A stretch of DNA of 64,000 nt from Sepiola atlantica (taxonomy: Eukaryota > Mollusca > Cephalopoda > Sepiida > Sepiolidae). Positions within the stretch are counted from its first letter, which is position 1. Every line of letters begins with the position of its first letter. The DNA is taken from the NCBI GenBank assembly GCA_963556195.1, contig OY744537.1:17569274-17633273 (forward strand). The letters are read 5' to 3'. The notes under the pieces were generated by a model, which was given only the letters and a program-made list of their open reading frames with translations, made no database searches and was not told the origin of the DNA. A program made the position numbers and the translations under genes. Below, piece by piece: positions 21,456 to 33,121 of this stretch.

Positions 21456-21458
<3 letters not shown>
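21296..21458 (-). pseudogene. LINE upstream segment, separated part
   Basis: The minus-strand frame reads DRTKHFWSKIWEKPQKHKKW, which fits the FWxxIWxxPxxHN-type block that precedes the reverse transcriptase in the LINE at 19.0-20.7 kb. It therefore belongs to the same copy, split by the 162-bp tandem repeat. The 5' end is lost at the (CAT)n array. Confidence 0.6.

Positions 21459-21533
<75 letters not shown>
21459..21533. repeat. (CAT)n microsatellite
   Basis: About 24 trinucleotide units. Poly-His, poly-Met and poly-Asp frames here are artefacts. Confidence 0.97.
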
Positions 21534-21534
<1 letters not shown>

Positions 21535-21942
21535 ACAACTACTAATATATTTGTTACATAATGAAAGCCCTTAATTCGGGTGGAGGGAATGATTGACAGA
21601 TCGAGGTTCAAAAGGATGACCATAGCGGATAAGCGGAAGTTAAGGATATGACACGATTTATGGTCTCTTTTTGCCAGACCCTTGAGCGAAGCAGTCACGA
21701 AGAATCTGTTTGTCCCCAAAATCTCCAATGGGGGTGGAGCGGGTGAAAAAATGTGAGCTAGCATAGCATGGCGGCCCAAGCCGTCTCTGTATCAATCTCC
21801 CTTACACAACACATCTCTTAATGTATATATCTCTCTGATCTCTGTAACTTTATGTCACTCTGTCTTGAAGTTAATAAATACTCCCTTGAAAAGAAGGAAA
21901 TCCAAATGATGGAAATTATAAACCTTTAAATACTTGCGATGT
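21534..21942. other. No gene recognised
   Basis: Unclassified sequence between the (CAT)n array and a SINE. Confidence 0.5.
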
Positions 21943-22120
21943 CTTTTGGCTCGGATCAAAATGTAGTATCTGTTCTGATACTACACTTCATCTGTTCTGT
22001 CCTCGGTCAATGAAGGAAAGGTCCTTCTAGACTGCGGCAATTTAAATTTTTGTCCCAATGTAGAGTGCCCTTTTGGGGGATTTTCCACACATTAAAAACC
22101 GGCCTTGTGTCTGACTAAGA
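21943..22120 (+). mobile_element. U2-snRNA-headed SINE, body type B, copy 1
   Basis: Starts CTTTTGGCTCGGATCAAAAT then GTAGTATCTGTTCTGATACT. This aligns with the U2 start CTTTTGGCTAAGATCAAGTGTAGTATCTGTTCT, with scattered changes. The body has CTGTCCTCGGTCAATGAAGG and TAGAGTGCCCTTTTGGGGGA. The 3' end CGGCCTTGTGTCTGACTAAG is a decayed form of the family tail. Too diverged and short to be a U2 gene. Confidence 0.75.
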
Positions 22121-22178
22121 CCCCCCCCCCCCCGTTGGGGAGACCAGAATAGAGTCGCATAAATTGTCATATTTAAAC

Positions 22179-22250
<72 letters not shown>

Positions 22251-22255
22251 ATAAC
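22119..22255. repeat. C-run, (GA)n array and G-run
   Basis: About 15 C at 22121-22134, (GA)n at 22181-22240, and 10 G directly after it. Confidence 0.95.
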
Positions 22256-22848
22256 TGGTCGGCGTTCTCGTTAATTTCCAACGCTTAAGACGAGAAAGGA
22301 AAGAAAAGAAAAAAAGGTCATTCGGTACTTGAGTTGGGAATTTCTAATTCAAGGAAATAAACGAAAAGAACATGTCAGTACCTAAAATTAAGAGTGAGTG
22401 GGAGAAAAGATAAAGACAGAGAGAGAGAGAGAGAGTAAAAAAGGGGAGATGAGGAGAGAGAGAGAGAGAGGAGAGGGTCGCGGTGAAGCGATGTCTCTTG
22501 TACTGCTAGTGAAATTGGGATGTAGCTGGTACCAGATTATACCTGCAATAATATCCTTACCTCCTACCCCCACCTCTGCTAAACTGTTTCTATTGCTGTT
22601 GTTTCTCCTTTCGTTAATGTTTGATCAGCAAGCACCACCCCCGCGACGCTCAACACCTCTCTGGGGGCTATGGGGTTATGCGTGTGTGACACGTGTACGA
22701 AATAAGTACATGTGACCGACAGTTTTCGTATTATTCATTGAATGGGGGGGGGGGGGTTAGTCTACAGACTGCCTGGCTAAATTCAGTTGAAATTGAAAAA
22801 GTTGATGCGAAAATAGCGGCTTTCTTATGTATATTAAATTAAATATAT
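22256..22848. other. Purine-rich stretch, no gene recognised
   Basis: Imperfect GA tracts lie at 22418-22435 and 22452-22475, with a G-run at 22745-22756. Frames are low-complexity. Confidence 0.5.
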
Positions 22849-22880
22849 ACTAGACGTACCCATGCCCCGTTGGGTCACAA
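22849..22880 (+). repeat. Start of the ACTAGC-type interspersed element, fragment
   Basis: ACTAGACGTACCCATGCCCC then GTTGGG resembles the starts at 3778, 30990 (minus strand) and 60424. Only the first tens of bases are recognisable. Confidence 0.45.
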
Positions 22881-22971
22881 CGACTACCATTATATTTATA
22901 TTTAGTTTAATTTAGTTTTATGCAAAGGGGCTGGATGTTTTTCGTGAAAATTCAGATACCTCCGATTTTTT

Positions 22972-22974
<3 letters not shown>

Positions 22975-23060
<86 letters not shown>
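22975..23060. repeat. (TA)n microsatellite
   Basis: About 43 TA units. Confidence 0.97.
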
Positions 23061-23062
<2 letters not shown>

Positions 23063-23908
23063 AAAACACTATTAGTTTGATCGTTCATCGATACTTTTGG
23101 TTCCACGGAAATACTGGAAACTCAGCACGCAGGGCTAAAGGTACCAAATTAATCCGTTCTTCAGTCGATGCCTAACACAGGTTGAGGAAAAACTGTCAAT
23201 TCGGGAACGACTACTCTATTTCAGATTTCGTTCATACTCACATGTACATACATATAACATATATACGCAGGTAGCCGTCTCCCAATTTTAGTCTTATCCA
23301 TGACAGCTTTTCCTCACCCGGCAGAAACTTGTTAGAATCGGGTCGTGTTCCCGACTATAAGCGAGTTCATAAAATCAAGCAATTGTTGCATGCAAAAACA
23401 GAGTAATAATTAACAAACAAAAGGAGGTAGTTCAAATAAGGTTTATTGAACGTGTGTGTATGTGGGATGATGACGTGTGTGATGTATGTATGTGTGTCGA
23501 TAGAAAACAGTTCTTGAAAAGAAATGAGTCCGGCGTGGGAAAATCCTTGAAAACCGTATACAAAAAAATGAGTTGAGAACTTTTACCGTTGTTGAACACG
23601 TGTTTACGGAGCGCTGGTGTCTTAGCGTCGTTCACCTAGGCCAATTGAATAGAGAAAGGGCCTTTTCCCGGTGTCCCTTGGTTATATATCCCCTAAGGGC
23701 AGATCACTCCCGGTCGCTTTCAGCGCCACCTGACGGTGAACAGCGACACCTACCGTCCGGTTAGTGCAGTTATGTTTTGAAAGGAGGGGATAACTGCTAC
23801 AGACTTATACAAAAATATGTGTTAAATCATCGACTGAAAAACGGATTCATTTGGTATTTTTAGCCGTGCGGACTGAGTTTCCGTTAAAGCAGAGACGATC
23901 AAACTAAT
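23061..23908. other. No gene recognised
   Basis: Mixed-composition sequence. The more GC-rich part 23600-23765 has no recognisable domain. Confidence 0.5.
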
Positions 23909-25170
23909 GTATAACACTCAATAAGCGCCGACATATAAATGGCTGCACTAATTTTAAAAAATACATATGAGTTTTATAAAGTACTAACCTTCAAACGGCA
24001 AGCGTCAAACTTTGATCCCAATCGGATTATTAGTTTACAAATTACAGTTATTTAAGTGAAGCTACTTTTGCAAATTTTCAAAACAATGGAAAAATCTGAA
24101 TTTCGTGTGTTGATAAAGCACTGCTTTCTGATGGGAAAAAATACTGTTCAAGCAAAGCAACGGCTTAGAAAGTGTTATCTGTACTCTGTTCCATTGGAAA
24201 CAATGGTTAAGATGTGTTATGCTGATTTTAAACGTGACTGTACAGACACAAATGATGCTGAACGATCGGATCACCCAAGCAAAGCAATGGCTTAGGAAAG
24301 TGCTATTTGAACTCTGCAACTCGTAAATTGAAGCTGTGTGAGATAGCAGAAGAGTTGAAGATATCAGAAGGCAGTGTATTAACCAGTTTGCATGAAAAGA
24401 TTTTGTCAATGAGAAAGCTGTGTTCAAAGTGGGTGTCGCGTTTGCTCACAGTCCATCAAAAAAAAACAACACTTCGATGATTCAGGGCGTTGTTTGCAAC
24501 TGTGTCAACGCAACAAAAAGGAATATGTGACAATGGATGAAACATGGATCCACTACTTCACTCAAGAGTCAAATCGCAAGTCATCTGAGTGGACAGCGGC
24601 AGGTGAAAGCCGTCCAAAGCAACCAAAGACGCAAATATCAGCAGGCAATGTTTTGGCCTCTGTATTTTGGGAGGTACAAGGTTCATTAATTACTTTGAGA
24701 AAGTAATGAACCATAAATAGCGAATATTATATAGCATAATTGGTGTGGTTGAAGGAAGAAATCGCTTGAAAACGGTCACAAACGAAGAAGAAAAAATGCT
24801 CTTTCACAAAGACAATGCACCCTGTCACAAAAGGATTGCAACGATAGCAAACCTACATGAATTGCACTTCAAATTGCTTCCGCACCCACCCTATTCTCAA
24901 GATCTGGTTCCAAGCGACTACTGGCTGTTTAAAGACCTCAAAAGAATGCTTCAGAGAAAGAAATTTGGCTCCAATGAAAATGTTATATTGGAAACTGGGG
25001 CGTATTTTGAGGTCAAAGACAAATCGTTCTACAAAAAGGCATCGAATTATTAGAGAAATGTTGACATCAGTGTATCACGCTAAGAGACTATGTTGATGAA
25101 TAAAGTCGAATTTTGCCTAAAATATGTTGTTTTATTAGTTACGCCCGGAAATTATTGAGTGATGTGTTAG
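23909..25170 (+). mobile_element. Decayed mariner DNA transposon
   Basis: About 1.26 kb, the normal mariner size. The left end TATAACACTCAATAAGCGCC is similar to the inverse of the right end GGAAATTATTGAGTGATGTG plus TTA. Both lie at TA. It contains the transposase remnant 24086-25096. The left terminal repeat is more eroded than the right. Confidence 0.75.
24086..25096 (+). pseudogene. Mariner transposase pseudogene (D,D34D)
   Basis: Starts at the ATG giving MEKSEFRVLIKHCFLMGKNT, the usual mariner N-terminus and helix-turn-helix. The middle is broken by stops near 24293 and frameshifts around 24300-24490. The first catalytic Asp is in MDETWIHYFTQES (about 24534), the second in FHKDNAPCHK (about 24805) and the third in YSQDLVPSDYWLF (about 24900). 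There are exactly 34 residues between the second and third, which defines D,D34D mariners. The C-terminus shifts frame after VKDKSFYKK. Expected length is about 345 residues. Dead as a gene. Confidence 0.9.
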
Positions 25171-25195
25171 TGTTTTGGAAATAAAAAATATATAC

Positions 25196-25628
<433 letters not shown>

Positions 25629-25696
<68 letters not shown>

Positions 25697-25758
25697 CACT
25701 GATGAGTATTGGCAAAGACGAAACATATATGTATGTGGATATTAAAATATCTAAATGA
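25629..25758 (+). repeat. (TA)n array and short repeat with GACGAAACATA motif
   Basis: TA array 25629-25692, then CTGATGAGTATTGGCAAAGA, CGAAACATATATGTATGTGG, ATATTAAAATAT. The same block occurs at 27930-27985 and, more diverged, 63090-63150, each time beside AT-rich DNA. Confidence 0.7.
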
Positions 25759-26237
25759 ATAAATACAAAAGTATTTCTCGCAGTAGCGATCAAGACAAAA
25801 CGACCTATTTCAAGTTAATTCACCTGTACACAATAGACGCACCATCTTTTTATATACTGTTTATGTATATGCAATATCAGTTGCAACGTTAACTAATTTG
25901 CATATTGGTTTTGAAAAATTACATTTTATTAATTAACTGTGATATGTTATTGGTTTTTAATTCATTGATTGTATTCATTATAATATAACAAAAATTTCTG
26001 TTTCACAATACTGTTTAATTTCCTGGACAAGTGTTTATCGTTTGTGTCTATTTCTTCTTACTTTTCCTTTTTTTACGGTCACATTTAAAAGACAAATAAA
26101 TTTGTATCTAAATTACCAAAATGAGAGATTTTATTTCGTGTTTACAACAAAGTTATGAATGAAATGTTTATTATTTTACATTAATGTTTAAAGTGTTAAT
26201 AGAGAATAGTAGTTTGCTTGAAGCATTGCTGGGAATT
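25759..26237. other. AT-rich stretch, no gene recognised
   Basis: No repeat boundary or frame of interest seen. Confidence 0.5.
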
Positions 26238-27196
26238 TTAATAATTGTATTAAGAAGGCTGAAGGCAATACAGAGAGTCGGATTGATGAGAAGCTAGAAA
26301 GAACAAAAATAAACAATCGAAGGAGAGGACTTAGAATTATCTATTTATTTTTCTTTTCAATCTTACATGAACAGCACGCATGGAGTTAGCTGTGTGTGAT
26401 GTCCGGATGATGATTAGAAATCATTTGATATTTCGGTAAAATGTCCCCCCTTGTCAAAAAATGGACACAAAAGAAAAGTCCGACTGTGTGGAATTCACTA
26501 AGATGGATGCCACATCATCCGGACATCACACACAGTTAACTCCATACGGTTGAAAAGAAAAGAAATACATAGTTGTAAGTCCTTCGATTGTTTATTTTTG
26601 TTCTTTCCAGCTTCTCATCAATCCGGCTCTCTGTATTGCCTTCAGCCTTCTTAATACAATTATTATACCATATTAGATTCGTATTTCGCTAATTGAACAC
26701 TAGGAAGTTTTCATTTGGGCTACGGGTGGTCAATGGATGAAACTATGTGCCGGAATGGGTTGACAATGGCAAAGATGTAAACACTTTTAAGAGACAACTG
26801 GACAAACATTGGCCATATAGACAATATTCTGTCCTACCTACGCAGTGACACGAAGACCAGGCATTAAGCGGGTGTTACAGGCCTAGTCTTTTACCCGAAG
26901 AGTATATTTATATTATATGTTCTACTTTCTGGCATCTTAGTGAATTCCACACAGTCGAACTTTTCTTTTGTGTCCATTTTTGACAAGGGGAAGATTTCCC
27001 CGAAATATCAAATGATTTCTAATCATCATCTGGACATCACACACATCTACCTCCATACTTGCTGTTTTGTAAGATTTAAAAGAAAAAAAATTAGATAGTT
27101 GTAAGTCCTCTCCTTCGATTGTTTATTTTTGTTCTTTCCAGCTTCTCATCAATCCGGCTCTCTGTATTGCCTTCAGCCTTCGTAATACAATTATTT
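26238..27196. repeat. Composite fold-back element with three arms
   Basis: Arm 1 (26241-26480) is inverted in arm 2 (about 26500-26663) and again in arm 3 (about 26926-27196). All end in AATAATTGTATTAAGAAGGC-type sequence (or its inverse) and share GGAGTTAGCTGTGTGTGATG-type and TTTGATATTTCGG segments. TTA occurs at both outer edges. The gap between arms 2 and 3 holds a LINE fragment. Confidence 0.75.
26714..26850 (+). pseudogene. LINE C-terminal fragment (family 3)
   Basis: One frame reads LRVVNG, stop, NYVPEWVDN, GKDVNTFKRQLDKHWPYRQY. RVVNxWNxLPxxVVxAxxVNxFKxxLDxxW is the typical last motif of CR1/L2/jockey-like LINE reverse transcriptase ORFs. It is trapped between arms of a fold-back element. 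Confidence 0.65.
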
Positions 27197-27368
27197 AATG
27201 TTTAAAGTATTTCAAGTAGCGAACTCTGCGAAGCGATAGCAAGCCAGAAATGCCAACTAGTTTACTATAAAAATAATTATTTAAAGCTCTTTTCACGGGC
27301 AAGCACTGTTAAAGAAAAGTATTAAAAAGCTTCCAATTCGGGAATATTGCAATAGTATACTCCTTTAG

Positions 27369-27398
27369 GGGGGTTAGGGTTAGGGTTAGGGTTAGGGT
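27369..27398 (+). repeat. Interstitial telomere-like (TTAGGG)4
   Basis: GGGGTTAGGGTTAGGGTTAG then GGTTAGGG. It lies within 10 bp of the tail of the next SINE. Confidence 0.9.
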
Positions 27399-27404
27399 GA
27401 GAGT

Positions 27405-27785
27405 ATTGATTTACTCCTCTCCAGGAGTTAGGCACAAGACCAGTTTTTATCCTACTCCCACAAGTAAGATGTGGCCCAAGGTCGGGTCGGGAAAGTGGGG
27501 GTTGAAAAGCCAGCGCCCGAGAGGTGAGCACTCTGGCCATTTAAAAATTGCCTGGGCAACCCCGTCGACATTCCCCGGTAGGGGCGCCTCAGGCAGTAAG
27601 CAATAAACTTACTCCTCCCCAAAGAGAGGAGGCAAAGCCTGGGAGGGTGGACCTCCTAGAACTGCACAGGACAGACCCATTGACCGGCGTAAGTCAAGCC
27701 CCGAAGGACATGACAATACCAGTCTATGGGGTGCAGTATCCATCGGAACAGATACTATACTTTGATCTTAGCCAAAAGGCCAAGC
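27405..27785 (-). mobile_element. U2-snRNA-headed SINE, body type A1, best head
   Basis: On the minus strand it begins GCTTGGCCTTTTGGCTAAGA then TCAAAGTATAGTATCTGTTC. GGCCTTTTGGCTAAGATC is an exact 18-base match to U2 snRNA, and the following bases match U2 with an inserted A and one change. The body carries GATACTGCACCCCATAGACT, CTTCGGGGCTTGACTTACGC, CTGTCCTGTGCAGTTCTAGG and paired CCTCTCTTTGGGGAGGAGT. The tail is GTGCCTAACTCCTGGAGAGG-type then AGTAAATCAAT. snRNA-headed SINEs are an established class. Open frames across it recur in other copies only because the SINE recurs. Confidence 0.88.
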
Positions 27786-28189
27786 AAACACTAGAATAAT
27801 AGGATTTATTTTTCTTTTATTTCATATAGCTCTTACGACGGCAGTGGCGATAAAGGCGTTAGACAAAAGTCAAAATTGGCTTCAGCTCGGAGTTTGGATT
27901 GTACGACCGGTAGGACAGTTATATATAGCCACATTGATGAGTCTTGATTAAGACGAAACATTATGTATGTGGATGTTAAAATATTTATCATAAAAACAAT
28001 TATATATAATATATATAGATAGATAAAAAAAAAAAACGTTTAAAACATGAAATTGAATTTCAGACAAAATGGAATTGTTAGCATATGGAATTAATGGATA
28101 AGCATGAGGCAGACTAGTTGAAATAATGACACAAACACATCTCTAAAGCCAACCGATATTTCGGTAGTGTAACTGTTAAAAGTCAATCT
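27786..28189. other. No gene; repeat block at 27930-27985
   Basis: 27936-27985 (GATGAGTCTTGATTAAGACG, AAACATTATGTATGTGGATG) matches 25700-25750. The rest is unclassified. Confidence 0.5.
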
Positions 28190-28550
28190 CACAAAAAATA
28201 ATTTGGTGCTTCTTCCGTTTCACAACGACATGTTAGGCCTCTCTTTAAAAAAGAATAGCTACAGAAATGTATAAACTTTGTTATGTACTTACGTAGTAGC
28301 TGAAAAAGAGACTGTACACCAAAATTTACGCAAATTCATCCAGTATTTGTTAAATTAAAAATAAAAAACGATTTCATCTATCAATCGCCATTTTGAGTTT
28401 TCCTGAAAACAAAACGTAATTTTTTCTGTACAATCTTATTTTCAGCTAACACGTAAGTACATAACACAGTTTATACATTTCTTCAAATAGGTGCATGTCG
28501 TTGCGAAACGAAAAAGCACCAAAAATTTTACAATTGACAGACGTATAAAT
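28190..28550. repeat. Fold-back element, about 360 bp
   Basis: Arms 28198-28316 and about 28425-28545 are inverted: CACAACGACATG, GAAATGTATAAACT, GTTATGTACTTACGT and TAGCTGAAAA each occur inverted on the right. The loop is about 110 bp. Confidence 0.8.
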
Positions 28551-29910
28551 AACGAATTTTTTTTGTTTCGTTTGTTTTTATTTGGTTTTGTTGTTGTTGC
28601 TGTTGTTGCTGTTGTTGCTGTTGTTGTTGTTTAATCTTCGGTTTACTATCGATTAACGGTCATATTTTTAGATTATAAAATTTTTTTTTTTATTCATCGA
28701 CTTCTTCAATTTTTTAGGTGGGAGGTTCATTTTGTTATGTAAGTTTAACGTAATCTGATCCTGATTCATCCTTAGAGTCGATGCCCCTTTCCCCCTGTCT
28801 TCTGAAATGTTCGGATTTCTATATCGATTGAAAACATGTTTTTTTTTTGTATTAACTTGTTTAATTTATGGCAGGGATATTCATTTTACTTTGTAAGTTT
28901 AATGTAAAATGATCGTCGGGAAATATCAACTGAACAACTGAAGCTGATATTTCCCGATGTATAAAATCTTTATCTAATTTTCTGAAAAAAATAAAAATAA
29001 AAAATAAAATAAAGTCGATGTTTCTCCTTCTTCATCAGCCATTATAGGCCTGTAAACACAAGTGATATATAGAATTCCGTTATGGTCACGCTTTATGCCA
29101 AGAATTGATACGTGTTTTCGGAAAATATGCGTCCGTTTCGTTCGCTTTCAGTAATTTCTACATTTTTTCCAGCTTGTCTGCCGCTCTTATAATAGTCATA
29201 CATACAGGGAGTCGGAGTCATTTTCACTCACACGCTGGAATTTACTTTCACTGCCACCAGCTTACACCGGAAAATATTCTTCATATGATAAATTGACTGT
29301 CATTATTTCATTTCTTTCAATTCTTTGTTATTGTCTCTTACCTATTATTATACTTTTACTCACTAAATACATGTCGCTCCCTACAACCTACGCTTTTATC
29401 TTTTATGGCGTTTTTATTGGCTATAATACTATTCTGGAATAATCGAATAGGGTTGACGAACACTAAATAAGCAAAAATTGAAATTAAAATATAGTGTCTC
29501 ATATTAATCCATTATTACAATAGCAATTATTACAACGAACTATGCCGTTTTCGATTCAGAAACGTTTTCTTTCTTTCTCTCTTTTTTTTGTTTTACTTTC
29601 CTACATTGACAGGTTGTCTTCTGTTGTCCTTCTTTATTTTGTTTGCGCCGTTTTTTTTTTTCAGTTTCATCTTCTTTCTTTCTTTTTCTTTTTAGTCGGA
29701 GTGGGGTTAAAAACAAGGTACACTGTATTTTTCTTAAATCGCATTCGGTTATTCTAGAATAGAACAGAAGAAAAAAACCGCATGGCGGCAAAGCCTTTTT
29801 CTTTCTTTTCTTAGGAGTGGGGCCATATTCTCCGTCATATAAAATACAATTTCTTAGTGAAAGCTTCTATATTTGATAGCGCATTATTATTATGTTTACG
29901 TTTTAGTATG
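28551..29910. other. Long AT-rich stretch, no gene recognised
   Basis: A (TTG/CTG)n tract lies at 28589-28631. GTAAGTTTAACGTAATCTGA (28739) and GTAAGTTTAATGTAAAATGA (28894) resemble the inner repeat of the fold-back at 41.7 kb. Confidence 0.5.
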
Positions 29911-30118
29911 TTTATTTACCTCCTCTGCAAGAGGTTAGACACAAGATCAAGTACGCATTTCCCGGTAAGGGCGTCTCATGCGATTAGCTATAAACTAACC
30001 CCAAAAGACGGTAAAGCCTGGGAGAGTGAAGCCTCGAGGACTGAACAGAAACATACCTCAGGTCGACGGCATCAAAGCCGCTGTCGAACTGTCCCTCAAA
30101 CCTACCACTAACCCTAAG
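29911..30118 (-). mobile_element. SINE of the A family, old diverged copy without head
   Basis: Keeps TTTATTTACCTCCTCTGCAA then GAGGTTAGACACAAG (tail, inverted) and CATTTCCCGGTAAGGGCGTC and AAAGCCTGGGAGAGTGAAGC (body), as in 36052-36382. The U2 head is not recognisable. Confidence 0.65.
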
Positions 30119-30307
30119 TCCATGTGGCAAAGAGACAATCTCCAATAAAAATGAAAATAAAAAATTAGCAAGAATCAACAAAATAAAATATTTGCAAAAT
30201 ACTCTGCAATAATACAATTTTATCTACAAATTTCAGAAAAAAAATTAGTATTACTGTTGGGATATTCGTCAAAAACATTTTTTTTCCTTTACCTATCCAT
30301 TTGTGAC
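30119..30307. other. No gene recognised
   Basis: AT-rich spacer. Confidence 0.5.
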
Positions 30308-30500
30308 CTATTTGCGTTGAAACAATTAATATCTAATAGAAGTTATGAGCCTTTTAAGTTCGTGTAAATATCGATTCTAGGGAAAGTAGCCATCTAACTG
30401 ACTAAATAGATGGCTACTTTGCTCAGAATTTGTATTTACGCGGGCTTAACAGGCTTATAACTCGTATTAAATATTAATGTTTAACGCAAATATGCTACAA
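30308..30500. repeat. About 190-bp palindrome (fold-back element)
   Basis: ATTTGCGTTGAAACAATTAA, GAAGTTATGAGCCT and AAAGTAGCCATCTA on the left are inverted on the right, meeting at the centre TAACTGACTAAATA. Confidence 0.8.
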
Positions 30501-30506
30501 ATGAGT

Positions 30507-30760
30507 ATTTATTTACTCCTCTCCAGGAGTTAGGCACAAGGCCAGTTTTATCTTACTCGTGACCCAAGGTCGGGTCGGGAAAGTGGGGTTTGAAAAGCCA
30601 GCGTTCGAGAAGATGAGCACTCTGGCCATTAAAAATTGCCTGGGCAGCCCCGCCGGCATTCCCCGCATTCAGACAATAAGCAATAAACTTACTCCTCCCC
30701 AAAGAGGGGAGGCGAAGCCTGGGAGGGTGGACCTCCTAGAACTGCACAGGACAGACCCAT
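30507..30760 (-). mobile_element. SINE of the A family, lacking the U2 head
   Basis: The tail and body match A1 copies (TTTACTCCTCTCCAGGAGTT, CGGGTCGGGAAAGTGGGGTT, GAGGTGGACCTCCTAGAAC-type) but the copy stops at GGACAGACCCAT. It is therefore 5' truncated, as happens in target-primed reverse transcription. Confidence 0.85.
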
Positions 30761-30805
30761 ATAAAAAACATGGCCACATCCTATTTTAATCACTTAAATT
30801 GCTAA

Positions 30806-30885
30806 AATCAGAAAAAAAACCCATTTCGCTCAGAAAAAAAACCCATTTCGCTACAGCGAAATGGGTTTTTTTTCTGATTTTTTGT
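30806..30885. repeat. Perfect hairpin with duplicated left arm
   Basis: TCAGAAAAAAAACCCATTTC plus GCT occurs twice in tandem, then once inverted (AGCGAAATGGG plus TTTTTTTTCTGA). The loop is only ACA or so. Confidence 0.9.
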
Positions 30886-31113
30886 TTTTTTCAGAATTGA
30901 TATTCTAATACTTTTTTATTTTTTAAAAAGTTAAATCATTCTTTTATATCTTCACCGCGCAACGCCGGGACACGGGTCCTGCTAATAGATAAATAAATTC
31001 AGTAGAGGGTGTTAATCTACAAATTTACCATTATTTTTTCCAGAATGAGTATATATATATTTTTTTCTTTTCTCCTTTTTTTTTTTTTCGTATTGCAACC
31101 TCGGACTAAAAGT
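30886..31113 (-). repeat. ACTAGC-type element start (minus) and flank
   Basis: Minus strand from 30990: ATTAGCAGGACCCGTGTCCC then GGCGTTGCGCGG, compare 3778 and 60424. The remaining sequence is unclassified AT-rich DNA. Confidence 0.5.
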
Positions 31114-31120
31114 GTTGGGG

Positions 31121-33121
31121 CGTGGCCACCGAGAGTTACTACAGGCCAAGCAACTAACTTCCTGCCCCCCTCTGACGTCACTGACTTCCGTGTCAAAACA
31201 AGGACCGTAGTAATAACAATAAGAAGGCATTTCGACTTCTCCATTTACTAAATAATCCATCAAAATTCAGGAAATCAACCAATTTTAATGAAATTTTCAG
31301 GATTTATTAATTAACGATCACGGAATATAATAAATCCATTACTTTATTATAAAGCTTGGTGCAAATGTATTATTTCTTGTAAACAAAAAACACCTTTACT
31401 AAAGTTATTCAAAATATCAAAACATGTTGACCATACGATATTGTAAATATTTAAAACAAAGCATTAGACAACTTTAAAAATTGCATGTAAAAAAGAAAAG
31501 AAAAGAACACGATTCGATTCATCTTGAAATTGATCTTTATTCAATATAAATTTAAAGAAAATAATAATTCACGATCAAATACTGCAAAAAACTGAATTAT
31601 GAATTACCATTATTTAAACTTCTAACCCAATCAACCGTAAGTAATTCAGACTTTGAAATTTGTTTAAAAATTATACAAAAAAAATTTCAATGTTAAGTGT
31701 TTGTTTAATAATGGAATCAAAATTCAGGAAATCAACCAATTTTAAAATAATTTCGCGCTTTTTAAAATTTCATTTCATAATTCACAAAGTTAAAATGCCT
31801 ACTGCATATGTTTGGATTTCCAAAAGAGAAATAATTACTGCAAATATGGATACACGTAATAATGTTTACACCGACTAAATATAGTGTAGTAAGTTTGAAT
31901 TTTGTTTTAATTATATAAAAAATCAAGTCTGAATTACTTATTCATTATTTGATAAAAAAAGTAGTGTTCCATTTTCTTTTATTACTTTTTTTCGATGTCT
32001 TAAGTGTAGCATAGTTTATCTTTTCTCTACTTTTGTAGATTAAATAAATGAAATAATAACATCATATTTAATCAAAATTTTCACAAAAAATATTAATTAA
32101 ACAATGCTTTATTCAATGATAATATCGTTAATTCTTCGAGTTATACTGATTTTATTAACAAGAGTGTAGGGGCATTTTCCGTAATATATACGAAATAGTT
32201 TTTTTTTTTAAATATTTAAAACATATACAGATCTTATTTTCATTTTTAAAAAATCATGGATTTTTTTTATATATATATAAAAATATACGTTTAGTAAAGG
32301 TGTATTTTATTTAAAAAAAAATAATATATTTTCACTAAGATTTAAAAAAAATGTTTCACTATATTTCCTGTGCTTGTTTATTAATAAATATTGAAAATTT
32401 CATTAAAATTGGTTGATTTCCTGAATTTTGGTGAATTTTTAAGTGAAGGGAGGGTCAAAATGTTTTTACATTTTGGGGATCGGCCTTTGATTTTGCACGT
32501 ACCTATCTCTTAATAGCAAGATAGGAGTTGGTGATTCCATTATTAAACAGACAGTTAACATTGAACTTTTTTTTGTATAATTTTTAAACAAATTTCAAAG
32601 TCTGAATTACTTACGGTTGATTGGGTTAGAAGTTTAAATAATGGTAATTCATAATTCAGTTTTTTGAAGTATTTGATCGTGAATTATTATTTTCTTTAAA
32701 TTTATATTGGATAAAGATCAGTTTCAAGATGAATCGAATCGGGTTCTTTTCTTTTCTTTTTTTTACATGCAATTTTTAAAGTTTTCGAATGCTTTGTTTT
32801 AAATATTTACAATATCGTATGGTCAACATGTTTTGATATTTTGAATAACTTTAGTAAAGGTGTTTTTTGTTTACAAGAAATAATACATTTGCACCAAGCT
32901 TTATAATAAAGTAATGGATTTATTATATTCCGTGATCATTAATTAATAAATCCTGAAAATTTCATTAAAATTGGTTGATTTCCTGAATTTTGATGGATTA
33001 TTTAGTGAATGGAGAAGTCGAAATGCCTTCTTATTGTTATTACTACGGTCCTTGTTTTGACACGGAAGTCAGTGACGTCATTTTCTAGCCAACCGGCCTG
33101 TAGTAACTCTCGGTGGCCACG
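31121..33121. mobile_element. 2.0-kb fold-back DNA element with about 600-bp arms
   Basis: Ends are CGTGGCCACCGAGAGTTACT and its inverse AGTAACTCTCGGTGGCCACG. GTTGGGG flanks it on both sides (31114-31120 and 33122-33128). The left arm 31121-31718 and right arm about 32534-33121 are complementary with few mismatches, including TGACGTCACTGACTTCCGTG and TCAGGAAATCAACCAATTTT. The middle 816 bp contains a second, inner inverted pair built from the same TCAGGAAATCAACCAATTTT sequence (31725-31743 and 32403-32421). No coding capacity. A non-autonomous element of unknown superfamily. The ends recall CATGGCCA...TACTACAGGCC of the 480-bp MITEs. Confidence 0.9.

Noticed and set aside
21450..21779. Poly-Asp, poly-His and poly-Met proteins
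   Set aside because: Translations of the (CAT)n array at 21459-21533.
27740..27785. U2 snRNA gene on the minus strand
   Set aside because: Only about the first 45 bases resemble U2. The Sm site and the 3' half are replaced by SINE body.
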